Shown here one piece after another: positions 1 to 5,188 of a stretch of DNA of 7,311 bases. Each line of letters opens with the position of its first letter. The stretch's first letter is position 1. A program made the position numbers and the translations under genes. The stretch lies in contig CAUEKL010000111.1 of the NCBI GenBank assembly GCA_959018215.1, forward strand, positions 1 through 7,311, given 5' to 3'. The notes beneath the pieces were generated by a model. The model had not been told where the DNA came from. It searched no databases and was given only the letters and a program-made list of their open reading frames with translations. This stretch comes from an uncultured Gemmiger sp. Its GTDB lineage: Bacteria > Bacillota > Clostridia > Oscillospirales > Ruminococcaceae.

Positions 1-328
1 GGTCAGCACAGAACCGCAGCTTCCGGCCGGCATATCCGGTCAACGCATGAAGTGCCCCGGACACCGCCCCGCGCCAGGCCAAAGCCCCCACAGCGAGGCC
101 CGCCGCCATATACCAGCGGATACCTCCCACGCTGGAAGCCGAGGCTGCAAAGCCGCACAGCAGGACAGCCGCCCCCGCAAAAGCCAGCAGATCCCACACA
201 AAGCACAGTACACGGCCGTTGCCCAAAAGAATGCCTGTCAGATCCCGTGCCCCTGCCAGCAGAAGGCCCATGCCCAGACACCACAGCACGTCCCGTCCCA
301 CGGTCCACAGGACTGGCGCGGCGGTCAT
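1..328 (-). CDS. yabQ: YabQ-like spore cortex membrane protein, N-terminal part (partial)
   Basis: The frame starts with ATG at 328 and stays open to the window edge, giving 109 residues with the C-terminus missing. The visible part is hydrophobic. Likely membrane segments are about residues 14-35 and 40-62, with a third around 70-90. The stretch RVLCFVWDLLAF (39-50) followed by a short loop and IRWYMAAGLAVGALAW (70-85) is the pattern I recall for YabQ. In Bacillus subtilis YabQ is an integral membrane protein of the outer forespore membrane needed for spore cortex formation. The start is fixed by coupling: the ATG shares one base with the TGA stop of yabP. Gene order (mazG, HU, S4 protein, yabP, then this) matches the conserved Firmicute block and is the main support, because the sequence itself diverges quickly in this family. 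Expression is probably coupled to yabP. Confidence 0.8.
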   Translation of the reverse strand, partial: MTAAPVLWTVGRDVLWCLGMGLLLAGARDLTGILLGNGRVLCFVWDLLAFAGAAVLLCGFAASASSVGGIRWYMAAGLAVGALAWRGAVSGALHALTGYAGRKLRFCAD

Positions 329-639
329 CAGCGCAAAAGACGGGCCAGCAGTCCCCCGCTGCTTTCCCGGTTTTCGGTGTATTGCAGGTATTCGATCTTG
401 CCGGTGATATGCACCTGCCCGGTGCGCACCGAAAGTTCCCCGATCTGGATACCCTGCCCGCCGATGGTCAGGTCCCCCTGGGCTGTCTTGAGCAGGGCTC
501 CCGACTCGTCGCAGCTGACGATGCGGGTCACCCCGGTAACGGTCAGGCGGGCGCGGTCCTCCAGTTGCAGGGTATGGGATTTGAAAGCCGGTGCTTCCAC
601 CGGCGGCAGAATGGCGGTCTGGCTGGTCTGTTCTGGCAT
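328..639 (-). CDS. yabP: Sporulation protein YabP
   Basis: This is a 103-residue soluble protein of the YabP/YqfC family. In B. subtilis YabP is made in the mother cell under sigma-E and belongs to the spore-coat/cortex programme; its exact role is not well known. The core runs from HTLQLEDRARLTVTGVTRI (about 22-40) through GDLTIGGQGIQIGELSV to GKIEYLQYTE and ends in a basic GGLLARLLR tail. This is the usual beta-rich layout with an 'LTVTGV' strand and a terminal 'F/L-x-R-LF/L' motif. A longer open frame reaches 798, but I chose the ATG at 639 because AAGGGGG (648-654) lies 8 bases upstream and the extra residues are unlike YabP. The stop overlaps the yabQ start by one base, so the two genes are very likely translated together. 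A candidate sigma-E promoter lies just upstream (670-698). Confidence 0.9.
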   Translation of the reverse strand: MPEQTSQTAILPPVEAPAFKSHTLQLEDRARLTVTGVTRIVSCDESGALLKTAQGDLTIGGQGIQIGELSVRTGQVHITGKIEYLQYTENRESSGGLLARLLR

Positions 640-669
640 AGAAAAAGCCCCCTTGGTGCGGTATGGTAA

Positions 670-698
670 AACATATGCACCAGGGAGCCGGGATATGC
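670..698 (-). promoter_or_regulatory. Candidate sigma-E-type (mother-cell sporulation) promoter for yabP-yabQ
   Basis: On the minus strand the -35-like element GCATATC (698-692) is separated by exactly 14 bases from the -10-like element CATATGTT (677-670). The B. subtilis sigma-E consensus is roughly KMATATT - 14 - CATACANT, so the matches are about 6 of 7 and 6 of 8, with ideal spacing. Transcription would start near 663, leaving a short leader that still contains the yabP ribosome binding site (648-654). Known sigma-E control of yabP in Bacillus supports the reading. Short degenerate matches do occur by chance, so it is a candidate only. Confidence 0.45.
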
Positions 699-727
699 CC
701 CTTTTGCGGGGCGGCCGGAAAGTTTTT

Positions 728-973
728 TCAGCCTTCCAGCACTTCGTACAGTTCGCGGGCAACGTCCTTGCCCTTGGGTTCTTCCACCGAGAGGACACGG
801 ACCTTGACCGGGCGGTTGCCGAAGGTGATTTCGATCACATCGCCCACCTTGACCGCATAGCTGGCCTTGGCAGGTTTGCCGCCCACCAGGATACGGCCGG
901 CATCGGCCACTTCATTGGCCAGGGTACGGCGCTTGATCAGGCGGCTGACCTTGAGATATTTATCCAGACGCAT
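728..973 (-). CDS. rqcP: S4-domain RNA-binding protein RqcP (YabO)
   Basis: This 81-residue protein is a near-textbook member of the YabO/RqcP family. It begins MRLDKYLKVSRLIKRRTLAN and continues through ADAGRILVGGKPAKAS and VKVGDVIEITFG, which together form the S4 RNA-binding fold (about residues 1-55). In B. subtilis RqcP binds stalled 50S subunits with RqcH and drives C-terminal alanine tailing in ribosome-associated quality control. The ATG at 973 is preceded by AAAGGA about 11 bases upstream. The gene lies directly downstream of HU, but an intrinsic terminator (1001-1043) fills the gap between them. The 27 bases from the T-tract to the start leave almost no room for a separate promoter, so transcription probably relies on read-through past HU or on a promoter hidden inside HU. 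The gene order is the conserved Firmicute one. Confidence 0.95.
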   Translation of the reverse strand: MRLDKYLKVSRLIKRRTLANEVADAGRILVGGKPAKASYAVKVGDVIEITFGNRPVKVRVLSVEEPKGKDVARELYEVLEG

Positions 974-1000
974 AAGCGGGATTTCCTTTCCGCAAAAATG

Positions 1001-1043
1001 ATAAAAAAGACGCCTGCCGGGCCCGGTGAGCCGGCGGCAGGCG
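1001..1043 (-). terminator. Intrinsic terminator downstream of HU
   Basis: On the minus strand a 9-bp perfect stem (CGCCTGCCG, 1043-1035, pairing with 1019-1011) is extended by a 4-bp inner stem (1034-1031 with 1026-1023). The loop is four bases (1030-1027) and there is a 3-base bulge at 1020-1022. The stem is followed at once by TCTTTTTTAT (1010-1001). The stem begins 20 bases after the HU stop codon. A GC-rich stem and U-tract in this orientation are what a Rho-independent terminator needs. Confidence 0.85.
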
Positions 1044-1063
1044 ATGCGCTGTGAAGCGCTTGA

Positions 1064-1336
1064 TTACTTGACGGCGTCCTTCAGGGCCTTGCCGGCGCTG
1101 AAAGCGGGCAGTTTGGAAGCGGGGATGGTCATGGGCTCACGGGTCTGGGGGTTACGGCCCTGGCGTTCCTTGCGCTCGCGCACTTCAAAAGTGCCGAAGC
1201 CGACCAGCGACACTTTCTCGCCATTCTTCAGAGCATCGGTAATCACATCCAGCGTGGCGCTGACAGCCTTCTCGGCGTCCTTCTTGGTCAGGCCGGCATT
1301 GGTAGCGACGGCGGCGATCAGTTCAACTTTGGTCAT
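1064..1336 (-). CDS. hup: DNA-binding protein HU
   Basis: This is a 90-residue histone-like nucleoid protein, the standard length for HU. It forms dimers that bend and compact DNA with little sequence preference. Helical N-terminal half: TKVELIAAVATNAGLTKKDAEKAV. Core beta motif: VSLVGFGTFEVRERKER (42-58). Beta-arm: GRNPQT (60-65), with the DNA-intercalating proline at 63. C-terminal end: PAFSAGKALKDAVK, diagnostic of HU. The ATG at 1336 is preceded by GGAGGT (1344-1349) 7 bases upstream, a very strong ribosome binding site suited to an abundant protein. The gene sits 62 bases after mazG with a possible promoter between them, and ends in a strong terminator, so it can be expressed as a short transcript of its own. 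The single mazG-linked HU copy is typical of Firmicutes. Confidence 0.97.
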   Translation of the reverse strand: MTKVELIAAVATNAGLTKKDAEKAVSATLDVITDALKNGEKVSLVGFGTFEVRERKERQGRNPQTREPMTIPASKLPAFSAGKALKDAVK

Positions 1337-1355
1337 TGTTTATACCTCCAAGTGA

Positions 1356-1384
1356 TTTATATGCCAAAAGCGGGTCACGTACAA
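1356..1384 (-). promoter_or_regulatory. Possible sigma-A promoter for HU
   Basis: In the gap between mazG and HU the minus strand has TATAAA (1361-1356), 5 of 6 to the -10 consensus. It lies 17 bases downstream of TTGTAC (1384-1379), only about 3 of 6 to the -35 consensus. The start point would be near 1349, giving an extremely short leader that begins at the ribosome binding site. The weak -35 and tight leader make this tentative, but a separate promoter would fit the independent terminator after HU. Confidence 0.4.
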
Positions 1385-1398
1385 ACACAGTTCCGCCT

Positions 1399-2085
1399 TT
1401 AGACGGTTTGGTTCGGGGTGGTTTGCTCAAAGAAATCGTTGTACCGGGACAGGGCCTGTTCCGGATTGACACCGGATGCCCGGGCCAGGGCCACCGCCTC
1501 AAACAGCAGCTGCCCCGCAGCCTGTTCGGCATCCGGGCCGCCCTGCGCTGCGGTCTGCGCCAGTCGGGCCAGTGTATCCGGTTGCGGAACCGGGATGTCG
1601 GCACCGTGTTTGGCGGCACGCTTCTGCAGCTTGGCAGCCCGCATCAGCGCAGGCAGGGCACGGGGCACACTGGCCAAGTCATCCGCCATGGTGGTCCGGC
1701 CCTTTTCCATATTCTTGAGCGTATCCCAGTCGTTTATGCCTTCGGCCCCGTCCTGAGGGCCAAAAATATGCGGATGGCGCCAGATCAGCTTGCGGCAGAC
1801 GCCATCACAGATCTGCGTCCAGCCGCCACGGCCGGCTTCTTCTTCCATGCGGGCGTGAAACACCACCTGCATGAGCACATCGCCCAGTTCCTCGCACAAC
1901 AGGTCCGGGTCCTGCAGGTCAATGGCATCCACCGCCTCATAGGCTTCTTCCAGGAAATTCATCCGGATGGATTCATGGGTCTGTACCTTGTCCCAGGGAC
2001 AGCCGTTCTCGGGATCACGCAGGATAGCGATGATGGCCACCAGGTCCTCGGCCGTATAGCGGGATTTTTTCGGGTACGCAATCAT
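1399..2085 (-). CDS. mazG: MazG-family nucleoside triphosphate pyrophosphohydrolase
   Basis: This 228-residue protein matches MazG, which cleaves (d)NTPs to NMPs and pyrophosphate and clears abnormal nucleotides. The N-terminal MazG domain carries CPWD (29-32), the metal-binding EEAYE (46-50) and EELGD (65-69), then WRHPHIFG (102-109), the family hallmark. A degenerate second repeat follows. LPALMRAAKLQKRA (144-157) is recognisable, but the positions where an EExxE and ExxGD pair would stand read LARLAQTA (172-179) and EQAAGQLLFE (187-196), lacking most of the acidic residues. The frame extends to a TTG at 2130, but that codon sits next to the -10 box of a promoter. The ATG at 2085 has AGAGGAAG (2088-2095) just upstream and was chosen. 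The gene is a little shorter than the 263-residue E. coli enzyme. It heads the mazG-HU-rqcP-yabPQ block. Confidence 0.93.
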   Translation of the reverse strand: MIAYPKKSRYTAEDLVAIIAILRDPENGCPWDKVQTHESIRMNFLEEAYEAVDAIDLQDPDLLCEELGDVLMQVVFHARMEEEAGRGGWTQICDGVCRKLIWRHPHIFGPQDGAEGINDWDTLKNMEKGRTTMADDLASVPRALPALMRAAKLQKRAAKHGADIPVPQPDTLARLAQTAAQGGPDAEQAAGQLLFEAVALARASGVNPEQALSRYNDFFEQTTPNQTV

Positions 2086-2100
2086 AACTTCCTCTGAGGC

Positions 2101-2113
2101 GGCGCAAAGCGCC
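2101..2113 (-). promoter_or_regulatory. Small hairpin at the 5' end of the mazG leader
   Basis: The minus strand reads GGCGC-TTT-GCGCC, a perfect 5-bp GC stem with a 3-base loop. With the start point expected near 2115 it would form within the first few bases of the mazG mRNA and end five bases before the ribosome binding site at 2095-2088. There is no T-tract, so it is not a terminator. A role in mRNA stability or initiation is inference. Confidence 0.5.
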
Positions 2114-2121
2114 GGATTCCT

Positions 2122-2149
2122 ATTGTACAACAGAATTCGGATTCGTCAA
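2122..2149 (-). promoter_or_regulatory. Sigma-A promoter for mazG
   Basis: On the minus strand TTGACG (2149-2144, 5 of 6) and TACAAT (2127-2122, 5 of 6) are separated by 16 bases. It lies in the gap after the zinc-ribbon gene stop (2157) and before the mazG ATG (2085). The start point is expected near 2115, giving a leader of about 30 bases. Because these elements overlap the upstream alternative TTG codon at 2130, they support the downstream mazG start. Confidence 0.7.
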
Positions 2150-2156
2150 GCAGAAT

Positions 2157-2636
2157 TTACAGCTGGGCACCGCAGTGGTTGCAGAACAGCGCATCCACAT
2201 CCACCTTGGCATTGCAGACGGGGCAGACCTTGGTGTAATGGCTGGGGGTCTGCTCTTCCTCGTCCTCATAGGATTCCTCGGCGGTGTCGGCGGCTTCGGC
2301 GGTGTCGGTCACATCGGTGGCCTGGGCGGCGGCTTCCTCGGCCTGCGCTGCCTCGTCGGCGGTCATGCGGCCCTTGATCTCCTCAATGGCCGCTTCGATG
2401 GAAGCGATATGCTCGATATACTTATCCACCAGGGGCTGGTTCTCCTCCCCGGACTTATGCAGGGTATACACCAGGGCGCCAAGCTGGCGCTGAGCCTTGG
2501 ACAGCTGGGTCTGCTGGTTGATCAGGTCCAGCTGGTTCTTGCCCTTGTCGGCCAGATCCAGGGCGGTCTTCTTGGCAACATCCACAAACTGCATGCTCTG
2601 CTCTTTGATCTTGTCAAAATCGAGTTCAAACGTCAT
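2157..2636 (-). CDS. Coiled-coil protein with C-terminal zinc ribbon, function unknown
   Basis: This protein has 159 residues in three parts. Residues 1-90 are charged and predicted helical (FDKIKEQSMQFVDVAKKTAL..., then a helix ending EEIKGRM) and could form a coiled coil or helical bundle. Residues 92-129 are an acidic Ala/Glu/Asp/Thr-rich low-complexity linker. The end (134-159) is a zinc ribbon with C138-x2-C141 and C152-x2-C155. No signal peptide or membrane segment is visible. Proteins of this build are annotated only as zinc-ribbon-containing proteins in Clostridia, and I do not know a function. The ATG at 2636 has GAGGTG about 8 bases upstream. The gene has its own near-consensus promoter (2705-2733) and no partner gene in the same transcript upstream, so it is probably constitutive and well expressed. 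It sits between two conserved housekeeping blocks. The acidic linker causes a long glycine-rich frame on the opposite strand, which is not a gene. Confidence 0.9.
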   Translation of the reverse strand: MTFELDFDKIKEQSMQFVDVAKKTALDLADKGKNQLDLINQQTQLSKAQRQLGALVYTLHKSGEENQPLVDKYIEHIASIEAAIEEIKGRMTADEAAQAEEAAAQATDVTDTAEAADTAEESYEDEEEQTPSHYTKVCPVCNAKVDVDALFCNHCGAQL

Positions 2637-2669
2637 GGGAAACGCACCTCACATTCGTATGATACTGGG

Positions 2670-2694
2670 GCGGGCCGTGTCTTACACGACCCGC
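2670..2694 (-). promoter_or_regulatory. Strong hairpin at the 5' end of the zinc-ribbon gene leader
   Basis: The minus strand forms an 11-bp stem (2694-2684 with 2680-2670) with one G-U pair and a 3-base loop (AAG). It begins about four bases after the start point expected from the promoter at 2705-2733. The bases after it (CCCCAGTATC) contain no T-tract, so it is not an intrinsic terminator. About 33 bases separate it from the ATG, leaving the ribosome binding site free. Its position at the extreme 5' end resembles leader stem-loops known to stabilise mRNAs such as ompA; a role here is inference. Confidence 0.6.
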
Positions 2695-2704
2695 TGCTAT
2701 CTGC

Positions 2705-2733
2705 ATTATAGCCGATTGCGCCGCGCTTTTCAA
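2705..2733 (-). promoter_or_regulatory. Strong sigma-A promoter for the zinc-ribbon gene
   Basis: On the minus strand TTGAAA (2733-2728, 5 of 6) is followed after exactly 17 bases by a perfect TATAAT (2710-2705). Transcription should start near 2698, about 60 bases before the ATG at 2636. It is the best promoter in the window and lies in the longest gap between genes (2637-2797). Confidence 0.85.
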
Positions 2734-2797
2734 TCTGAAATGCGGCGAAAATGTTACGTTTTCGTTAATATTTGCCAGTATCAGCACACTTTCCTGT

Positions 2798-3727
2798 TTA
2801 CTGTCCAATAAACTCCCGCAGCATGCTGTCCTGGGGCACCGCCGTGCCGGGCAGCGGGTCAAAGGCCGCGTAACGGCGGCAGAGTTCCTGCAGACGGTCT
2901 GCGTATTCGGTAGCCGTCATCTCACGGGTATAGAGCCCCCACAGGCACACTTCATAGCTGAAAGAAGTATCCAGTACCAGGTCGGCCCGGCTCTTGAAGG
3001 CTTTGATATAGCGGTCTTCCGACTGGCAGACATGGGGCCACAACCGCAGGGTAAAATCAGCGTCATGGCCGCGGAACAAGAAATCCCGGGTCAGGCGGCG
3101 GGCCAGGCGGATATCCCGGGTGGCCAGCACCCGGGAGCCGTCCGGAGCGGCATACTCTTCCCGCAATCCTGCATAGATGTGGATGGCCGCTCCCTTGGGC
3201 AGACTGTCCACCCCCAACGCCGGATTGAAGGCATGCAGGCCTTCAATTACCACCACACCGCCGCGGCCGTCGATATGACGGGTGGAGCCGGTGGGTTTCT
3301 GGGTCAGAAAGTCAAAGACGGGCGTATCGCAGACCCCCGTAGCAGCCAGATCCTGCAGACATTGGCGCAGAACCGGCAGGTCCAGCGCTTCCACGCACTC
3401 GTAGTCATCCGAGCCGTCCGCCTGTTTGGGATAACGCCCCTCCCCCACAAAGAAATCATCCAGGCTGATGACCGCACTGCGGCGCCCGGCAGCGGCGATG
3501 CGCTGGGAAAGCTTGCGGGCGGTGGTGGTCTTGCCGGCAGCGGAAGGGCCGGTGAGCATGATGATCTGCGCCCCACTGTTCAGCGCCGCATGGGCGGCGG
3601 CATCCAGACGGTCATGGTAGCGCTGCTCACACACCTGCACAAAGCGAGCCTGATCGGCCGCAGCCAGGTTGATGAGTTCACACCCCACCAGACGTTTGGG
3701 CGGTGTTTGTTTGGAGATAAGAGTCAT
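2798..3727 (-). CDS. Uridine kinase-like P-loop kinase (nucleoside kinase / phosphoribulokinase family)
   Basis: This 309-residue protein has the layout of the uridine kinase/phosphoribulokinase superfamily. The Walker A motif is GPSAAGKTT (60-68), followed by ISLDDFF (87-93), DYECVEALD (108-116), PVFDF (136-140) and the strand IEGLHAFNP (161-169), as in uridine kinases. The likely reaction is ATP-dependent phosphorylation of uridine or a related nucleoside in the cytoplasm. The exact substrate cannot be read from the sequence, and phosphoribulokinase activity is unlikely in this setting. An N-terminal segment of about 50 residues precedes the P-loop. Clostridia often carry a larger nucleoside kinase with TGS and threonyl-tRNA-synthetase-like N-terminal parts; that extension is absent here. 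The ATG at 3727 lies inside hemZ, overlapping its last 50 bases. GGGAG about 13 bases upstream is a rather distant ribosome binding site. It appears to be the last gene of the dtd-hemZ run; no clear terminator follows. Confidence 0.85.
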   Translation of the reverse strand: MTLISKQTPPKRLVGCELINLAAADQARFVQVCEQRYHDRLDAAAHAALNSGAQIIMLTGPSAAGKTTTARKLSQRIAAAGRRSAVISLDDFFVGEGRYPKQADGSDDYECVEALDLPVLRQCLQDLAATGVCDTPVFDFLTQKPTGSTRHIDGRGGVVVIEGLHAFNPALGVDSLPKGAAIHIYAGLREEYAAPDGSRVLATRDIRLARRLTRDFLFRGHDADFTLRLWPHVCQSEDRYIKAFKSRADLVLDTSFSYEVCLWGLYTREMTATEYADRLQELCRRYAAFDPLPGTAVPQDSMLREFIGQ

Positions 3728-5171
3728 AGAAGCGTTTCACTCCCTTCTTGCGGTCCAGGACCGTATCGAAGCGATCAATGTATTCCGTCGGGTATTTGAA
3801 GTTGAAGATGCGCTCGATCTTGCCGCGGCGCTGCCCCGGCATGACCAGCTTGGTGGAGCCCCCCGCACCGGCGGACAGGATGGTGTGGACTTCCTCCATG
3901 ATATAGATATTGTACAGGCATTCCCGGCCGGGTTTGCTCCAGCCAATGTTTTCCAGATTCTGCAGGGTGCCCTTCTGGCGGTAGAGGTAGTAGGGACGGT
4001 AACCGGCCTTGTACAGCAGTTCACAGCTTTGCAGCATGGCTGCCACATCAGCATATGCAGCGGCCCGGTGTTCCACCACCAGATTGGAGGCCCGTTTCAA
4101 GGTCAGGGTGTGCACGGTGATGTTTTCCGGGTCCAGGGAGATGGCCGTTTCCAGGCTGCGGCGGAATCCTTCCACCGTGTCCCCGGGCAGCCCCGCAATC
4201 AGGTCCATGTTGATGTTGTCGTGTCCCACAGCCCGGGCGGTACGGTAACAGTCCAGGATATCCCGGGCCGTGTGGCGCCGTCCGATGTTGCGCAGCACCT
4301 CGTCGGAGAATGTCTGGGGATTGATGGAGATGCGGGTGGCCCCGTATTCCTTCAGGATGCGCAGTTTTTCCTCATCCGTGCAGTCGGGACGCCCGGCCTC
4401 CACCGTGTACTCCTGCAGCTGGGACAAGGGAAAGCTTTCGGCCATCTGTGCCATGAGCTTGCGCAGCTGGGGTGCCGTCAGGCTGGTGGGGGTACCGCCG
4501 CCGATGTACAGCGTACGCACCCGAAGGCCGCATTCATCCACCGCCTGGCGGGTGGCGGTGAGTTCCCGGCACAGGCAGTCCACATAGGGTTCCACCAGAG
4601 CGCGGGTGGACTTGTCCCCCACCGTGCGGGAAACGAAACTGCAGTAACTGCACCGGGTGGGGCAGAACGGAATGCCTGCATAGACGCTGCAGTCCATGGG
4701 GGCGGATTCTTCCAGCACCGGGCGCTGCAGGTCCGCAATGGACAGGGCCATTTCATAGCGTTTGGGGGTACAGTCGTATTCCTCCAGAAAGCGCTGTCTG
4801 ATCTGTTCTTCGGTGGCGCCGGCGTCCCGCATATCATGAATGATGCGCACCGGGCGCACCCCGGTCATCATCCCCCAGGGCGGACGGATGCCGGTGTGTT
4901 CACAGGCCAGGGTATACAGCATCCGGCACAGGGAGTATTCCCGCTGTTTGGGAGGCATATCACGATCCACCGTATCGGCTTTCCAGTACAGCTCACCGTC
5001 CCGGCGCAGATAAACGAGCTGGGCCACCGAGTGATCCACCGCAGCGATGACATCCAGGCCGGAATCTTCTAAGACAAAGTCGGCACCGGCCAGAACCGCA
5101 TCCGGGAAAAACATACGAGCCACATGTTCGGCTTCATACCCGGCCGACGGGCCGCGCAAAACGATTTGCAT
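3678..5171 (-). CDS. hemZ: HemZ-type radical SAM protein (coproporphyrinogen III oxidase-like)
   Basis: This 497-residue protein has an N-terminal HemZ-specific region with WGMMTGVRPVRI (99-110). A radical SAM domain follows, with the 4Fe-4S motif C170-x3-C174-x2-C177 in AGIPFCPTRCSYCSF and the SAM-binding GGGTP (224-228). The end carries the family stretch YYLYRQKGTLQNLENIGWSKPG and MEEVHTILSAGAGGSTKLV. HemZ resembles the oxygen-independent coproporphyrinogen dehydrogenase HemN. In many Clostridia the gene is present without a full heme pathway, so its true substrate is uncertain (heme handling or another radical reaction). The frame extends to 5198, but the ATG at 5171 is preceded by a perfect AGGAGGT (5179-5185), which fixes the start. 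It lies 17 bases after the metallo-hydrolase gene and overlaps the kinase gene by 50 bases, so the three are almost certainly co-transcribed. dtd, hydrolase and hemZ in a row is an arrangement I recall from Clostridia. Confidence 0.93.
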   Translation of the reverse strand: MQIVLRGPSAGYEAEHVARMFFPDAVLAGADFVLEDSGLDVIAAVDHSVAQLVYLRRDGELYWKADTVDRDMPPKQREYSLCRMLYTLACEHTGIRPPWGMMTGVRPVRIIHDMRDAGATEEQIRQRFLEEYDCTPKRYEMALSIADLQRPVLEESAPMDCSVYAGIPFCPTRCSYCSFVSRTVGDKSTRALVEPYVDCLCRELTATRQAVDECGLRVRTLYIGGGTPTSLTAPQLRKLMAQMAESFPLSQLQEYTVEAGRPDCTDEEKLRILKEYGATRISINPQTFSDEVLRNIGRRHTARDILDCYRTARAVGHDNINMDLIAGLPGDTVEGFRRSLETAISLDPENITVHTLTLKRASNLVVEHRAAAYADVAAMLQSCELLYKAGYRPYYLYRQKGTLQNLENIGWSKPGRECLYNIYIMEEVHTILSAGAGGSTKLVMPGQRRGKIERIFNFKYPTEYIDRFDTVLDRKKGVKRFYDSYLQTNTAQTSGGV

Positions 5172-5178
5172 GGGGAGA

Positions 5179-5185
5179 ACCTCCT
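5179..5185 (-). promoter_or_regulatory. Ribosome binding site that fixes the hemZ start
   Basis: AGGAGGT on the minus strand lies 7 bases before the ATG at 5171. It rules out the in-frame upstream start at 5198, which would place this site inside the coding sequence. Confidence 0.85.
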
Positions 5186-5188
5186 GGA

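Noticed and set aside
3..308. Minus-strand frame over the window start giving a Gly/Arg/Cys-rich peptide
   Set aside because: The neighbouring minus-strand frame starting at 328 gives a hydrophobic YabQ-like protein coupled to yabP and stays open to the edge; this frame is its shadow.
697..712. Hairpin GCCCC-(6)-GGGGC between rqcP and yabP as a terminator
   Set aside because: The stem is only 5 bp and on the minus strand is followed by ATATCCC rather than a T-tract. On the plus strand the T-run starts 11 bases after the stem and no gene reads that way.
47..1054. Plus-strand frame of 335 codons spanning yabQ, yabP and rqcP
   Set aside because: It runs antisense across three recognised genes and a terminator, and its product is low-complexity and unlike any family I know.
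2086..2130. N-terminal extension of MazG from TTG at 2130
   Set aside because: The codons overlap the -10 box and start point of the mazG promoter, and a good ribosome binding site precedes the ATG at 2085.
2175..2711. Long plus-strand glycine/leucine-rich frame opposite the zinc-ribbon gene
   Set aside because: It is the antisense shadow of the Ala/Glu-rich linker and helical region; the minus-strand protein has a ribosome binding site, promoter and zinc ribbon.
2746..2764. Inverted repeat CGAAAA-(7)-TTTTCG after the kinase gene as a terminator
   Set aside because: The stem is AT-rich and only 6 bp, with no clean U-tract after it. It may weakly slow transcription but does not support a terminator call.
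3669..5072. Plus-strand frame of 467 codons opposite hemZ
   Set aside because: It is an antisense shadow produced by high GC. The minus-strand frame encodes complete radical SAM and HemZ motifs.
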